Assembly: GCA_946811695.1 (NCBI GenBank)
Contig: OX328125.1
Location: 111,265,967-111,329,966, forward strand
Direction of reading: 5' to 3'
DNA length: 64,000 bases
From: Gonocerus acuteangulatus
Lineage: Eukaryota; Arthropoda; Insecta; Hemiptera; Coreidae
How positions within the stretch are numbered: position 1 is the first letter of the stretch; each line of letters opens with the position of its first letter. The notes under the pieces were generated by a model. That model made no database searches, was not told the DNA's origin, and saw only the letters and a list, made by a program, of their open reading frames with translations. This document shows, in pieces, positions 23,431 to 39,228 of this stretch. The translations under genes and the position numbers were made by a program.

Positions 23431-24547
23431 AAAACCCTACACGGGACAGCATCTGCAGCACTCATTGACAACACAACATACCACTCAAAACCCTACACGG
23501 GACAGCATCTGCAGCACTCACTTGCAGCACAAAATACCACTCAAAACACTACACGGGGCAGCATCTGCAGCACTCATTGACAACACAACATACTACTCAA
23601 AACACTACACGGGACAGCATCTGCAGCACTCATTGACAACACAACATACCACTCAAAACACTACACGGGACAGCATCTGCAGCACTCATTGGCAACACAA
23701 CATACCACTCAAAACACTGCACGGGACAGCATCTGCAGCACTCATTGACAACACAACATACCACTCAAAACACTACACGGGACAGCATCTGCAGCACTCA
23801 TTGACAACACAACATACCACTCAAAACACTACACGGGACAGCATCTGCAGCACTCATTGACAACACAACATACAACTCAAAACTCTACACGGGACAGCAT
23901 CTGCAGCACTCATTGACAACACAACATACCACTCAAAACACTACACGGGACAGCATCTGCAGCACTCATTGACAACACAACATCCAATTCAAAACCCTAC
24001 ACGGGACAGCATCTGCAGCACTCATTGACAACACAACATACTACTCAAAACACTACACGGGACAGCATCTGCAGCACTCATTGACAGCACAACATACTAC
24101 TCAAAACACTACACGGGACAGCATCTGCAGCACTCATTGACAGCACAACATACTACTCAAAACACTACACGGGACAGCATCTTCAGCACTCATTGACAAC
24201 ACAACATACAATTCAAAACCCTACACGGGACAGCATCTGCAGCACTCATTGACAACACAACATACCACTCAAAACACTACACGGGACAGCATCTGCAGCA
24301 CTCATTGACAACACAACATACCACTCAAAACACTACACGGGACAGCATCTGCAGCACTCATTGACAACACAACATACAATTCAAAACCCTACACGGGACA
24401 GCATCTGCAGCACTCATTGACAACACAACATACTACTCAAAACACTACACGGGACAGCATCTGCAGCACTCATTGACAGCACAACATACTACTCAAAACA
24501 CTACACGGGACAGCATCTGCAGCACTCATTGACAGCACAACATACTA
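23431..24547 (+). repeat. 56-bp satellite array 2 (about 20 units)
   Basis: Length equals 20 x 56 minus 3. It ends at the same CATACTA position as arrays 1 and 3. The marker variant TACAACTCAAAACTCTAC lies 440 bp from the start, exactly as in arrays 3 and 4. Confidence 0.95.
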
Positions 24548-24564
24548 TATATATATATATATAT

Positions 24565-25212
<648 letters not shown>

Positions 25213-28200
25213 AAAACCCTACACGGGACAGCATCTGCAGCACTCATTGACAACACAACATACCACTCAAAACCCTACACGGGACAGCATCTGCAGCACT
25301 CACTTGCAGCACAAAATACCACTCAAAACACTACACGGGGCAGCATCTGCAGCACTCATTGACAACACAACATACTACTCAAAACACTACACGGGACAGC
25401 ATCTGCAGCACTCATTGACAACACAACATACCACTCAAAACACTACACGGGACAGCATCTGCAGCACTCATTGGCAACACAACATACCACTCAAAACACT
25501 GCACGGGACAGCATCTGCAGCACTCATTGACAACACAACATACCACTCAAAACACTACACGGGACAGCATCTGCAGCACTCATTGACAACACAACATACC
25601 ACTCAAAACACTACACGGGACAGCATCTGCAGCACTCATTGACAACACAACATACAACTCAAAACTCTACACGGGACAGCATCTGCAGCACTCATTGACA
25701 ACACAACATACCACTCAAAACACTACACGGGACAGCATCTGCAGCACTCATTGACAACACAACATACAATTCAAAACCCTACACGGGACAGCATCTGCAG
25801 CACTCATTGACAACACAACATACTACTCAAAACACTACACGGGACAGCATCTGCAGCACTCATTGACAGCACAACATACTACTCAAAACACTACACGGGA
25901 CAGCATCTGCAGCACTCATTGACAGCACAACATACTACTCAAAACACTACACGGGACAGCATCTTCAGCACTCATTGACAACACAACATACAATTCAAAA
26001 CCCTACACGGGACAGCATCTGCAGCACTCATTGACAACACAACATACCACTCAAAACACTACACGGGACAGCATCTGCAGCACTCATTGACAACACAACA
26101 TACCACTCAAAACACTACACGGGACAGCATCTGCAGCACTCATTGACAACACAACATACAATTCAAAACCCTACACGGGACAGCATCTGCAGCACTCATT
26201 GACAACACAACATACTACTCAAAACACTACACGGGACAGCATCTGCAGCACTCATTGACAGCACAACATACTACTCAAAACACTACACGGGACAGCATCT
26301 GCAGCACTCATTGACAGCACAACATACTACTCAAAACACTACACGGGACAGCATCTGCAGCACTCATTGACAACACAACATACAATTCAAAACCCTACAC
26401 GGGACAGCATCTGCAGCACTCATTGACAACACAACATACCACTCAAAACACTACACGGGACAGCATCTGCAGCACTCATTGACAACACAACATAAAATTC
26501 AAAACCCTACACGGGACAGCATCTGCAGCACTCATTGACAGCACAACATACTACTCAAAACACTACACGGGACAGCATCTGAAGCACTCATTGACAACAC
26601 AACATACCACTCAAAACCCTACACGGGACAGCATCTGCAGCACTCATTGACAGCACAACATACCACTCAAAACACTACACGGGACAGCATCTGCAGCACT
26701 CATTGACAACACAACATACAATTCAAAACCCTACACGGGAGAGCATCTGCAGCACTCATTGACAACACAACATACTACTCAAAACACTACACGGGACAGC
26801 ATCTGCAGCACTCATTGACAGCACAACATACTACTCAAAACACTACACGGGACAGCATCTGCAGCACTCATTGACAGCACAACATACTACTCAAAACACT
26901 ACACGGGACAGCATCTGCAGCACTCATTGACAACACAACATACAATTCAAAACCCTACACGGGACAGCATCTGCAGCACTCATTGACAACACAACATACC
27001 ACTCAAAACACTACACGGGACAGCATCTGCAGCACTCATTGACAACACAACATACCACTCAAAACACTGCACGGGACAGCATCTGCAGCACTCATTGACA
27101 ACACAACATACCACTCAAAACACTACACGGGACAGCATCTGCAGCACTCATTGACAACACAACATACCACTCAAAACACTACACGGGACAGCATCTGCAG
27201 CACTCATTGACAACACAACATACAACTCAAAACTCTACACGGGACAGCATCTGCAGCACTCATTGACAACACAACATACCACTCAAAACACTACACGGGA
27301 CAGCATCTGCAGCACTCATTGACAACACAACATACAATTCAAAACCCTACACGGGACAGCATCTGCAGCACTCATTGACAACACAACATACTACTCAAAA
27401 CACTACACGGGACAGCATCTGCAGCACTCATTGACAGCACAACATACTACTCAAAACACTACACGGGACAGCATCTGCAGCACTCATTGACAGCACAACA
27501 TACTACTCAAAACACTACACGGGACAGCATCTTCAGCACTCATTGACAACACAACATACAATTCAAAACCCTACACGGGACAGCATCTGCAGCACTCATT
27601 GACAACACAACATACCACTCAAAACACTACACGGGACAGCATCTGCAGCACTCATTGACAACACAACATACCACTCAAAACACTACACGGGACAGCATCT
27701 GCAGCACTCATTGACAACACAACATACAATTCAAAACCCTACACGGGACAGCATCTGCAGCACTCATTGACAACACAACATACTACTCAAAACACTACAC
27801 GGGACAGCATCTGCAGCACTCATTGACAGCACAACATACTACTCAAAACACTACACGGGACAGCATCTGCAGCACTCATTGACAGCACAACATACTACTC
27901 AAAACACTACACGGGACAGCATCTGCAGCACTCATTGACAACACAACATACAATTCAAAACCCTACACGGGACAGCATCTGCAGCACTCATTGACAACAC
28001 AACATACCACTCAAAACACTACACGGGACAGCATCTGCAGCACTCATTGACAACACAACATAAAATTCAAAACCCTACACGGGACAGCATCTGCAGCACT
28101 CATTGACAGCACAACATACTACTCAAAACACTACACGGGACAGCATCTGAAGCACTCATTGACAACACAACATACCACTCAAAACCCTACACGGGACAGC

Positions 28201-30081
28201 ATCTGCAGCACTCATTGACATCACAACATACCACTCAAAACACTACACGGGACAGCATCTGCAGCACTCATTGACAACACAACATACAATTCAAAACCCT
28301 ACACGGGAGAGCATCTGCAGCACTCATTGACAACACAACATACCACTCAAAACACTGCACGGGACAGCATCTGCAGCACTCATTGACAACACAACATACC
28401 ACTCAAAACACTACACGGGACAGCATCTGCAGCACTCATTGACAACACAACATACCACTCAAAACACTACACGGGACAGCATCTGCAGCACTCATTGACA
28501 ACACAACATACAACTCAAAACTCTACACGGGACAGCATCTGCAGCACTCATTGACAACACAACATACCACTCAAAACACTACACGGGACAGCATCTGCAG
28601 CACTCATTGACAACACAACATCCAATTCAAAACCCTACACGGGACAGCATCTGCAGCACTCATTGACAACACAACATACTACTCAAAACACTACACGGGA
28701 CAGCATCTGCAGCACTCATTGACAGCACAACATACTACTCAAAACACTACACGGGACAGCATCTGCAGCACTCATTGACAGCACAACATACTACTCAAAA
28801 CACTACACGGGACAGCATCTTCAGCACTCATTGACAACACAACATACAATTCAAAACCCTACACGGGACAGCATCTGCAGCACTCATTGACAACACAACA
28901 TACCACTCAAAACACTACACGGGACAGCATCTGCAGCACTCATTGACAACACAACATACCACTCAAAACACTACACGGGACAGCATCTGCAGCACTCATT
29001 GACAACACAACATACAATTCAAAACCCTACACGGGACAGCATCTGCAGCACTCATTGACAACACAACATACTACTCAAAACACTACACGGGACAGCATCT
29101 GCAGCACTCATTGACAGCACAACATACCACTCAAAACACTACACGGGACAGCATCTGCAGCACTCATTGACAACACAACATACAATTCAAAACCCTACAC
29201 GGGAGAGCATCTGCAGCACTCATTGACAACACAACATACCACTCAAAACACTGCACGGGACAGCATCTGCAGCACTCATTGACAACACAACATACCACTC
29301 AAAACACTACACGGGACAGCATCTGCAGCACTCATTGACAACACAACATACCACTCAAAACACTACACGGGACAGCATCTGCAGCACTCATTGACAACAC
29401 AACATACAACTCAAAACTCTACACGGGACAGCATCTGCAGCACTCATTGACAACACAACATACCACTCAAAACACTACACGGGACAGCATCTGCAGCACT
29501 CATTGACAACACAACATCCAATTCAAAACCCTACACGGGACAGCATCTGCAGCACTCATTGACAACACAACATACTACTCAAAACACTACACGGGACAGC
29601 ATCTGCAGCACTCATTGACAGCACAACATACTACTCAAAACACTACACGGGACAGCATCTGCAGCACTCATTGACAGCACAACATACTACTCAAAACACT
29701 ACACGGGACAGCATCTTCAGCACTCATTGACAACACAACATACAATTCAAAACCCTACACGGGACAGCATCTGCAGCACTCATTGACAACACAACATACC
29801 ACTCAAAACACTACACGGGACAGCATCTGCAGCACTCATTGACAACACAACATACCACTCAAAACACTACACGGGACAGCATCTGCAGCACTCATTGACA
29901 ACACAACATACAATTCAAAACCCTACACGGGACAGCATCTGCAGCACTCATTGACAACACAACATACTACTCAAAACACTACACGGGACAGCATCTGCAG
30001 CACTCATTGACAGCACAACATACTACTCAAAACACTACACGGGACAGCATCTGCAGCACTCATTGACAGCACAACATACTA
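25213..30081 (+). repeat. 56-bp satellite array 3 (about 87 units)
   Basis: Length equals 87 x 56 minus 3. The marker variant at 25653, 27221, 28509 and 29405 is spaced by 28, 23 and 16 units, which shows block-wise duplications. Common unit variants end TACCACTC, TACTACTC or TACAATTC; rarer ones read TCTTCAGCAC, TCTGAAGCAC, GGGAGAGC or CATAAAATTC. Confidence 0.95.
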
Positions 30082-30098
30082 TATATATATATATATAT

Positions 30099-30195
30099 GA
30101 CTTCCATAAGAGAGTCTAGGAATGAATATATAGTTTCAGATCTCTTTCATAAAATATAATATGTAATTAAAGGAATGAATATAGATGTAAGTTAG

Positions 30196-30287
<92 letters not shown>

Positions 30288-30736
30288 TCAAAATATGAAA
30301 TATCAACATTTAAAATTGGTATATGCATTTGTGTGTGTATAACTAAACGTGTCTATATGTCTGTGTGATTATATACGCTATTTTATTGTTCAAATTTTTA
30401 ATTTTGTTTTTTATTTATGTACATATATAATTTTTATTTTTTGTTCCGTATATATAGTATTTATTTTTATTTTCCTTAATTAATCGATTTATCTTATTCA
30501 TCAAATTTAAATAGGCAGCAAGAATTTTAAACTATTCACGTAACTCAACTATTCTTCAAATACCACTCTTTTGTAATGAACTCCCACACCTGCCTTGGAG
30601 AATTAAAAAATTTAGTATAATTACAAAATCAAAATATGAGAAACACAATCCCACATTAACTCATTTCTACAAATATCATTTTAACAAAATAGTATCTGAG
30701 AATCCTGAAGCCCTCTACATTTTCACTGACGGATCC
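30099..30736 (+). repeat. Macro-unit 4 spacer
   Basis: Fourth copy of the flank, slightly shorter because of TA tract length. Confidence 0.9.
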
Positions 30737-33700
30737 AAAACCCTACACGGGACAGCATCTGCAGCACTCATTGACAACACAACATACCACTCAAAACCCT
30801 ACACGGGACAGCATCTGCAGCACTCACTTGCAGCACAAAATACCACTCAAAACACTACACGGGGCAGCATCTGCAGCACTCATTGACAACACAACATACT
30901 ACTCAAAACACTACACGGGACAGCATCTGCAGCACTCATTGACAACACAACATACCACTCAAAACACTACACGGGACAGCATCTGCAGCACTCATTGGCA
31001 ACACAACATACCACTCAAAACACTGCACGGGACAGCATCTGCAGCACTCATTGACAACACAACATACCACTCAAAACACTACACGGGACAGCATCTGCAG
31101 CACTCATTGACAACACAACATACCACTCAAAACACTACACGGGACAGCATCTGCAGCACTCATTGACAACACAACATACAACTCAAAACTCTACACGGGA
31201 CAGCATCTGCAGCACTCATTGACAACACAACATACCACTCAAAACACTACACGGGACAGCATCTGCAGCACTCATTGACAACACAATATACAATTCAAAA
31301 CCCTACACGGGACAGCATCTGCAGCACTCATTGACAACACAACATACTACTCAAAACACTACACGGGACAGCATCTGCAGCACTCATTGACAGCACAACA
31401 TACTACTCAAAACACTACACGGGACAGCATCTGCAGCACTCATTGACAGCACAACATACTACTCAAAACACTACACGGGACAGCATCTTCAGCACTCATT
31501 GACAACACAACATACAATTCAAAACCCTACACGGGACAGCATCTGCAGCACTCATTGACAACACAACATACCACTCAAAACACTACACGGGACAGCATCT
31601 GCAGCACTCATTGACAACACAACATACCACTCAAAACACTACACGGGACAGCATCTGCAGCACTCATTGACAACACAACATACAATTCAAAACCCTACAC
31701 GGGACAGCATCTGCAGCACTCATTGACAACACAACATACTACTCAAAACACTACACGGGACAGCATCTGCAGCACTCATTGACAGCACAACATACTACTC
31801 AAAACACTACACGGGACAGCATCTGCAGCACTCATTGACAGCACAACATACTACTCAAAACACTACACGGGACAGCATCTGCAGCACTCATTGACAACAC
31901 AACATACAATTCAAAACCCTACACGGGACAGCATCTGCAGCACTCATTGACAACACAACATACCACTCAAAACACTACACGGGACAGCATCTGCAGCACT
32001 CATTGACAACACAACATAAAATTCAAAACCCTACACGGGACAGCATCTGCAGCACTCATTGACAGCACAACATACTACTCAAAACACTACACGGGACAGC
32101 ATCTGAAGCACTCATTGACAACACAACATACCACTCAAAACCCTACACGGGACAGCATCTGCAGCACTCATTGACAGCACAACATACCACTCAAAACACT
32201 ACACGGGACAGCATCTGCAGCACTCATTGACAACACAACATACAATTCAAAACCCTACACGGGAGAGCATCTGCAGCACTCATTGACAACACAACATACT
32301 ACTCAAAAACACTACACGGGACAGCATCTGCAGCACTCATTGACAGCACAACATACTACTCAAAACACTACACGGGACAGCATCTGCAGCACTCATTGAC
32401 AGCACAACATACTACTCAAAACACTACACGGGACAGCATCTGCAGCACTCATTGACAACACAACATACAATTCAAAACCCTACACGGGACAGCATCTGCA
32501 GCACTCATTGACAACACAACATACCACTCAAAACACTACACGGGACAGCATCTGCAGCACTCATTGACAACACAACATACCACTCAAAACACTGCACGGG
32601 ACAGCATCTGCAGCACTCATTGACAACACAACATACCACTCAAAACACTACACGGGACAGCATCTGCAGCACTCATTGACAACACAACATACCACTCAAA
32701 ACACTACACGGGACAGCATCTGCAGCACTCATTGACAACACAACATACAACTCAAAACTCTACACGGGACAGCATCTGCAGCACTCATTGACAACACAAC
32801 ATACCACTCAAAACACTACACGGGACAGCATCTGCAGCACTCATTGACAACACAACATACAATTCAAAACCCTACACGGGACAGCATCTGCAGCACTCAT
32901 TGACAACACAACATACTACTCAAAACACTACACGGGACAGCATCTGCAGCACTCATTGACAGCACAACATACTACTCAAAACACTACACGGGACAGCATC
33001 TGCAGCACTCATTGACAGCACAACATACTACTCAAAACACTACACGGGACAGCATCTTCAGCACTCATTGACAACACAACATACAATTCAAAACCCTACA
33101 CGGGACAGCATCTGCAGCACTCATTGACAACACAACATACCACTCAAAACACTACACGGGACAGCATCTCCAGCACTCATTGACAACACAACATACCACT
33201 CAAAACACTACACGGGACAGCATCTGCAGCACTCATTGACAACACAACATACAATTCAAAACCCTACACGGGACAGCATCTGCAGCACTCATTGACAACA
33301 CAACATACTACTCAAAACACTACACGGGACAGCATCTGCAGCACTCATTGACAGCACAACATACTACTCAAAACACTACACGGGACAGCATCTGCAGCAC
33401 TCATTGACAGCACAACATACTACTCAAAACACTACACGGGACAGCATCTGCAGCACTCATTGACAACACAACATACAATTCAAAACCCTACACGGGACAG
33501 CATCTGCAGCACTCATTGACAACACAACATACCACTCAAAACACTACACGGGACAGCATCTGCAGCACTCATTGACAACACAACATAAAATTCAAAACCC
33601 TACACGGGACAGCATCTGCAGCACTCATTGACAGCACAACATACTACTCAAAACACTACACGGGACAGCATCTGAAGCACTCATTGACAACACAACATAC

Positions 33701-35833
33701 CACTCAAAACCCTACACGGGACAGCATCTGCAGCACTCATTGACAGCACAACATACCACTCAAAACACTACACGGGACAGCATCTGCAGCACTCATTGAC
33801 AACACAACATACAATTCAAAACCCTACACGGGAGAGCATCTGCAGCACTCATTGACAACACAACATACTACTCAAAACACTACACGGGACAGCATCTGCA
33901 GCACTCATTGACAGCACAACATACTACTCAAAACACTACACGGGACAGCATCTGCAGCACTCATTGACAACACAACATACAACTCAAAACTCTACACGGG
34001 ACAGCATCTGCAGCACTCATTGACAACACAACATACCACTCAAAACACTACACGGGACAGCATCTGCAGCACTCATTGACAACACAACATACAATTCAAA
34101 ACCCTACACGGGACAGCATCTGCAGCACTCATTGACAACACAACATACTACTCAAAACACTACACGGGACAGCATCTGCAGCACTCATTGACAGCACAAC
34201 ATACTACTCAAAACACTACACGGGACAGCATCTGCAGCACTCATTGACAGCACAACATACTACTCAAAACACTACACGGGACAGCATCTGCAGCACTCAT
34301 TGACAGCACAACATACTACTCAAAACACTACACGGGACAGCATCTGCAGCACTCATTGACAGCACAACATACTACTCAAAACACTACACGGGACAGCATC
34401 TGCAGCACTCATTGACAACACAACATACAATTCAAAACCCTACACGGGACAGCATCTGCAGCACTCATTGACAACACAACATACCACTCAAAACACTACA
34501 CGGGACAGCATCTGCAGCACTCATTGACAACACAACATACAATTCAAAACCCTACACGGGACAGCATCTGCAGCACTCATTGACAGCACAACATACTACT
34601 CAAAACACTACACGGGACAGCATCTGAAGCACTCATTGACAACACAACATACCACTCAAAACCCTACACGGGACAGCATCTGCAGCACTCATTGACAGCA
34701 CAACATACCACTCAAAACACTACACGGGACAGCATCTGCAGCACTCATTGACAACACAACATACAATTCAAAACCCTACACGGGACAGCATCTGCAGCAC
34801 TCATTGACAACACAACATACTACTCAAAACACTACACGGGACAGCATCTGCAGCACTCATTGACAGCACAACATACTACTCAAAACACTACACGGGACAG
34901 CATCTGCAGCACTCATTGACAGCACAACATACTACTCAAAACACTACACGGGACAGCATCTGCAGCACTCATTGACAACACAACATACAATTCAAAACCC
35001 TACACGGGACAGCATCTGCAGCACTCATTGACAACACAACATACCACTCAAAACACTACACGGGACAGCATCTGCAGCACTCATTGACAACACAACATAC
35101 AATTCAAAACCCTACACGGGACAGCATCTGCAGCACTCATTGACAGCACAACATACTACTCAAAACACTACACGGGACAGCATCTGCAGCACTCATTGAC
35201 AACACAACATACCACTCAAAACCCTACACGGGACAGCATCTGCAGCACTCATTGACAGCACAACATACCACTCAAAACACTACACGGGACAGCATCTGCA
35301 GCACTCATTGACAACACAACATACTACTCAAAACACTACACGGGACAGCATCTGCAGCACTCATTGACAACACAACATACAATTCAAAACCCTACACGGG
35401 ACAGCATCTGCAGCACTCATTGACAACACAACATACCACTCAAAACACTACACGGGACAGCATCTGCAGCACTCATTGACAACACAACATACAATTCAAA
35501 ACCCTACACGGGACAGCATCTGCAGCACTCATTGACAGCACAACATACTACTCAAAACACTACACGGGACAGCATCTGCAGCACTCATTGACAACACAAC
35601 ATACTACTCAAAACCCTACACGGGGCAGCATCTGCAGCACTCATTGACAACACAACATACCACTCAAAACCCTACACGGGGCAGCATCTGCAGCACTCAT
35701 TGACAGCACAACATACCACTCAAAACACTACACGGGACAGCATCTGCAGCACTCATCGACAACACAACATACCACTCAAAACACTACACGGGACAGCATC
35801 TGCAGCACTCATTGACAACACAACATACCACTC
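30737..35833 (+). repeat. 56-bp satellite array 4 (about 91 units)
   Basis: Length is 91 x 56 plus one base; the extra A is at about 32303-32309 (ACTCAAAAACAC). Marker variant at 31177, 32746 and 33978, spaced 28 units (plus that base) and 22 units. This is the only array whose end runs back into RNase H coding sequence instead of (TA)n. Confidence 0.95.
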
Positions 35834-36056
35834 AAAATTACCAAACGACACTAGCACATTCACAGCAGAACTTAACGGAATTCTTTTGGCCCTTTCAAAT
35901 ATTAGAAATACTAACAGACACTGCATTATTTTTACAGATTCTCTCGCCTCACTTCATTCCCTATCTGACATGTACAGTACTTATATTACAGTATTTTTAT
36001 ATAATTTATTTACCTTTATTATTATTATTTTATTTTGTTTTCTTAAACAATGATAC
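35834..36056 (+). pseudogene. Non-LTR retroelement RNase H, downstream half after the satellite
   Basis: Directly after the last unit the sequence reads on as SKLPNDTSTFTAELNGILLA and then IIFTDSLASLHSLSDMY: the catalytic Glu (TAEL) and the second Asp (FTDS) of RNase H. The first catalytic Asp (FTDGSK) lies before every array. One domain is thus split by more than 14 kb. After about 35990 the frame degenerates to AT-rich sequence; the C-terminal zinc motif is absent. The piece is non-functional. Confidence 0.85.
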
Positions 36057-36167
36057 ATCTTTTCTCCTACTATAGTATCTTTTTGTATTTTATTTTTTTT
36101 CATTTGATTTCCTCCTAGCTTCAATAGTACAAGAAACATTTCGCTTTGTTCGCACATAGACCTTAAG

Positions 36168-37751
36168 CAGAGTTGGGCAAACGTTAGCGCGCGCTAAAAT
36201 CTGATACCTCTCTGCTAATTTAGCGAAACTGTAGAAAGCCAGCGCTAATAATTAGCGGTTAGCGGCGGAAGTGCGCTAACCGCTAATCTAATTATGAAAT
36301 ATGGTAATTGCTGAAAGCTTAAGCTATAGTTACAACATTTTGTCATCTCAAAGCTCACTTCCGGTCTGCTCTGAGCACCCTCTCTCCTGTTCCACTTCCG
36401 CTTCAATCTACAGGATTTCCGATCACATGAATGTCAATTTCGGTTACTTCCGGTCGACTCATGCCTATCACTGGGTAACTCCTGTTCGATCTGGCTCACT
36501 TCCGGTCACTCACTGACAATGGCACACTCTGACACTCCTTAATCTAGGTTACTTACGGTCCTATATTCATCCCTGGGTCCTTTCCGGAAGTACCCCAGGG
36601 CCTTCCAGGCACTCATGATAGACCGGAGGTGAACCGGCAGTGACCCGGAAGTAATTGTAACCAACCCGAAGTGAAACCGGAAGTGGTCCAAAGTTGTCCA
36701 GATTCATCCGGAAACTGTCCAGGAGTAATTTTGGTGACCCGGAAGCCATTTTGGGAACCGGAAGTGGCCAAAAGTTGTCCAGATTCATCTGGAAACTGTA
36801 CAGGAGTAATTATAGTGACCCGGAAGCCATTTTGAGAACCCGGAAGTGAAACCGGAAGTGGCCAAAAGCTGCTCAAATACGCCCGGAAATGCCCCAGGGA
36901 TTTTCAAAATGGCTTCCGGGTCACCAAAAGTACTCCTGTACCGTTTCCGGATGAATCTGGACAACTTTGGGCCACTTCCGGGTTCTCAAAATGGGTTCCG
37001 GTTCACTATAATTATTCCTGGACAGTTTCCGGATCAATCTGGACAAATTTTGGCCACTTCCGGTTTCACTTCCGGGTTCTCAAAATGGCTTCTGGGTCAC
37101 CAGAATTACTCCTGGAGAGTTTCCGGATGAATCTGGACAAAGTTTGGCCACTTCCGGTTTCACTTCCGGGTTCCCAAAATGGCTTCTGGGTCACCAAAAT
37201 TACTCCTGGACAGTTTCCGGATGAATCTGGACAACTTCGGACCACTTCTGGTTTCACTTCCGGTTGCTTACAATTACTTCCGGGTCACTGCCGGTTCACC
37301 TCCGGTCTATCATGAGTGCCTGGAAGGCCCTGGGGTACTTCCGGAAACGACCCAGGGATGAATATAGGACCGTAAGTAACCTAGATTAAGGAGTGTCAGA
37401 GTGTGCCATTGTCTGTGAGTGACCGGAGGTGAGCCAGATCGAACAGGAGTTACCCAGTGATAGGCATGAGTCGACCGGAAGTAACCGAAATTGACATTCA
37501 TGTGATCGGAAATCCTGTAGATTGAAGCGGAAGTGGAACAGGAGTGAGGTTGCTTAGAGCAGACCGAAAGTGAGCTTTGAGATGACAAAATGTTGTAACT
37601 ATAGCTTAAGCTTTCAGCAATTACGATATTTCATAAATAGATTAGCACTGCCGCCGCTAACCGCTAATTATTAGCGCTGGCTTTCTACAGTTTCGCTAAA
37701 TTAGCGGAGAGGTATCAGCTTTTAGCGCGCGCTAACGTTTGCCCAACTCTG
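36168..37751. mobile_element. hAT-type fold-back element built of CCGGAAGT-rich repeats
   Basis: Ends CAGAGTTGGGCAAACG and its complement; exact 8-bp target duplication ACCTTAAG at 36160-36167 and 37752-37759. Nearly the whole 1.58 kb is palindromic about a centre near 36960, with a small loop containing AATACGCCCGGAAATGCCCC. Outer arms carry TTAGCGCGCGCTAA-type words; inner arms consist of ~95-bp repeats with ACCGGAAGTGGCC and CCGGATGAATCTGG. GC content is far above the surroundings. No transposase, so mobilised in trans. It shares its terminal 12 bp with the element at 17655-18684. Confidence 0.9.
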
Positions 37752-37925
37752 ACCTTAAGAGTAAATAGCCTTTGTTGTGTACTCTCAATAAATAAATAAA
37801 TACTATTTCATTATATTCCAAATAATGTATTTACACATTTTCAAGAAACCCATAAGAAAGGAAAAGCATAAAATAAAATAGGCAGCAATGACCTACATGG
37901 TTGATTTGAGTTAAAAAAAAAAAAA

Positions 37926-38859
37926 AGTCCGTCACGCAGGAGCTGCATAACTAAGCACTTTCCTCAGAATATGGGTAGTGTAGACTGGTTTCCAGAACAA
38001 TTTGCTTAAAATATCCTACATAAATAAAATAAAAACATGAATAGTTCTCTTTTAATTTTGTAATGAGTAACTGTTGAATTATTAATTTTGTAATTAATTT
38101 GCTTCCAGAGTTATGTTTACACATGGTACCTACTACACTACGTAATAAATACAAAAAACCTCATATTATCGTATTTTGATCTAACGCAGGAACAGGATAC
38201 AGTCACTCTAGTGGTAGAAAGCGCTCCTTGCGGCGGCTTTGTGAACCTACGTCTGCCGGGCTTTTCTATTGAAATATATTACAAATTAAACCCCCGCTTT
38301 CCGATTGACCGATTTAGCTCATTTTTACAACACTTCTTATTCATGAGTTATCCACGACGTATGCCGCGTTTCGTTATAATACAGCAGAAATTACGACCGG
38401 TATGAGTATATTAGTAATTTGGGTCCGGAGTAAACCCCCCCTCCTAATGAACCGATTTAGTTTATTTCTACAACACATATTTACCTGTGGATTAGCACTA
38501 CGAATACCGAGTTTCGTCGAAATATACCAAAAATCACGGCTGGTAGTGACGAATTGGTATTGTGGGTCCGGAGTACCCCCCCCCCCCCCCCTTCTAATGA
38601 ACCGATTTAGTTCATTTTTATATCTCACATTTCTCTCTATATTACCACTACGAATACCAAGTTTCGTTGAAATATAACAAATATTACGGCTGACATAGTC
38701 AAATTAGTGTTTTGGGTTAGGGGTAACCCCCCTTCCGGTGGACCGACTTTGGTGGTTGACGAACTCGTTCAATCGTTTGCTAATTGAATGCTATGTACCA
38801 AGTTTCGGGACGAAAAAACAAAAACTCTGGCCGCTATCGTGTTAACAGACACACACACA

Positions 38860-38957
<98 letters not shown>

Positions 38958-39103
38958 TATATATAGATATATATAAATTTTAACGGGGGTCATTTTCGAT
39001 GTTTACTAGGTAGGATCCATAAAGATTTGAAGAAATTTTTCAAAAAATCCGTCATGAGTCCAACCACAATAGCTACTTTCCTTCGGAGGAAAGTGCTAAA
39101 AAG
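37926..39103 (+). mobile_element. H2 Helitron/Helentron-like element
   Basis: 5' AGTCCGTCACGCAGGAGC at 37926; 3' hairpin TTTCCTTCGGAGGAAA then GTGCTAA at 39099. Internal modules as in the copy at 15287; the microsatellite is compound, (CA)n then (TA)n at 38849-38960. Confidence 0.75.
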
Positions 39104-39228
39104 TAGCTGTCATAAACACTTAAAAAAAGTACTTATTTACTGTATGAAAAAAGTAAATAAAAATTATTATAAAACAGAACAGAATAAATTTCTTTTTGCA
39201 TATGAAATTATTACATCATAAAACTAAA
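39104..39228. other. Interval between two H2 copies
   Basis: 125 bp of AT-rich sequence, nothing recognised; the same-orientation copies are nearly in tandem. Confidence 0.5.

Noticed and set aside
38374..38677. Repeat peptide with NRFSSFLQH and LRIPSFVEIYQ as a protein family
   Set aside because: Frames are short and broken in every H2 copy, and the repeated wording is explained by the ~130-bp DNA modules; kept only as a question in the findings.
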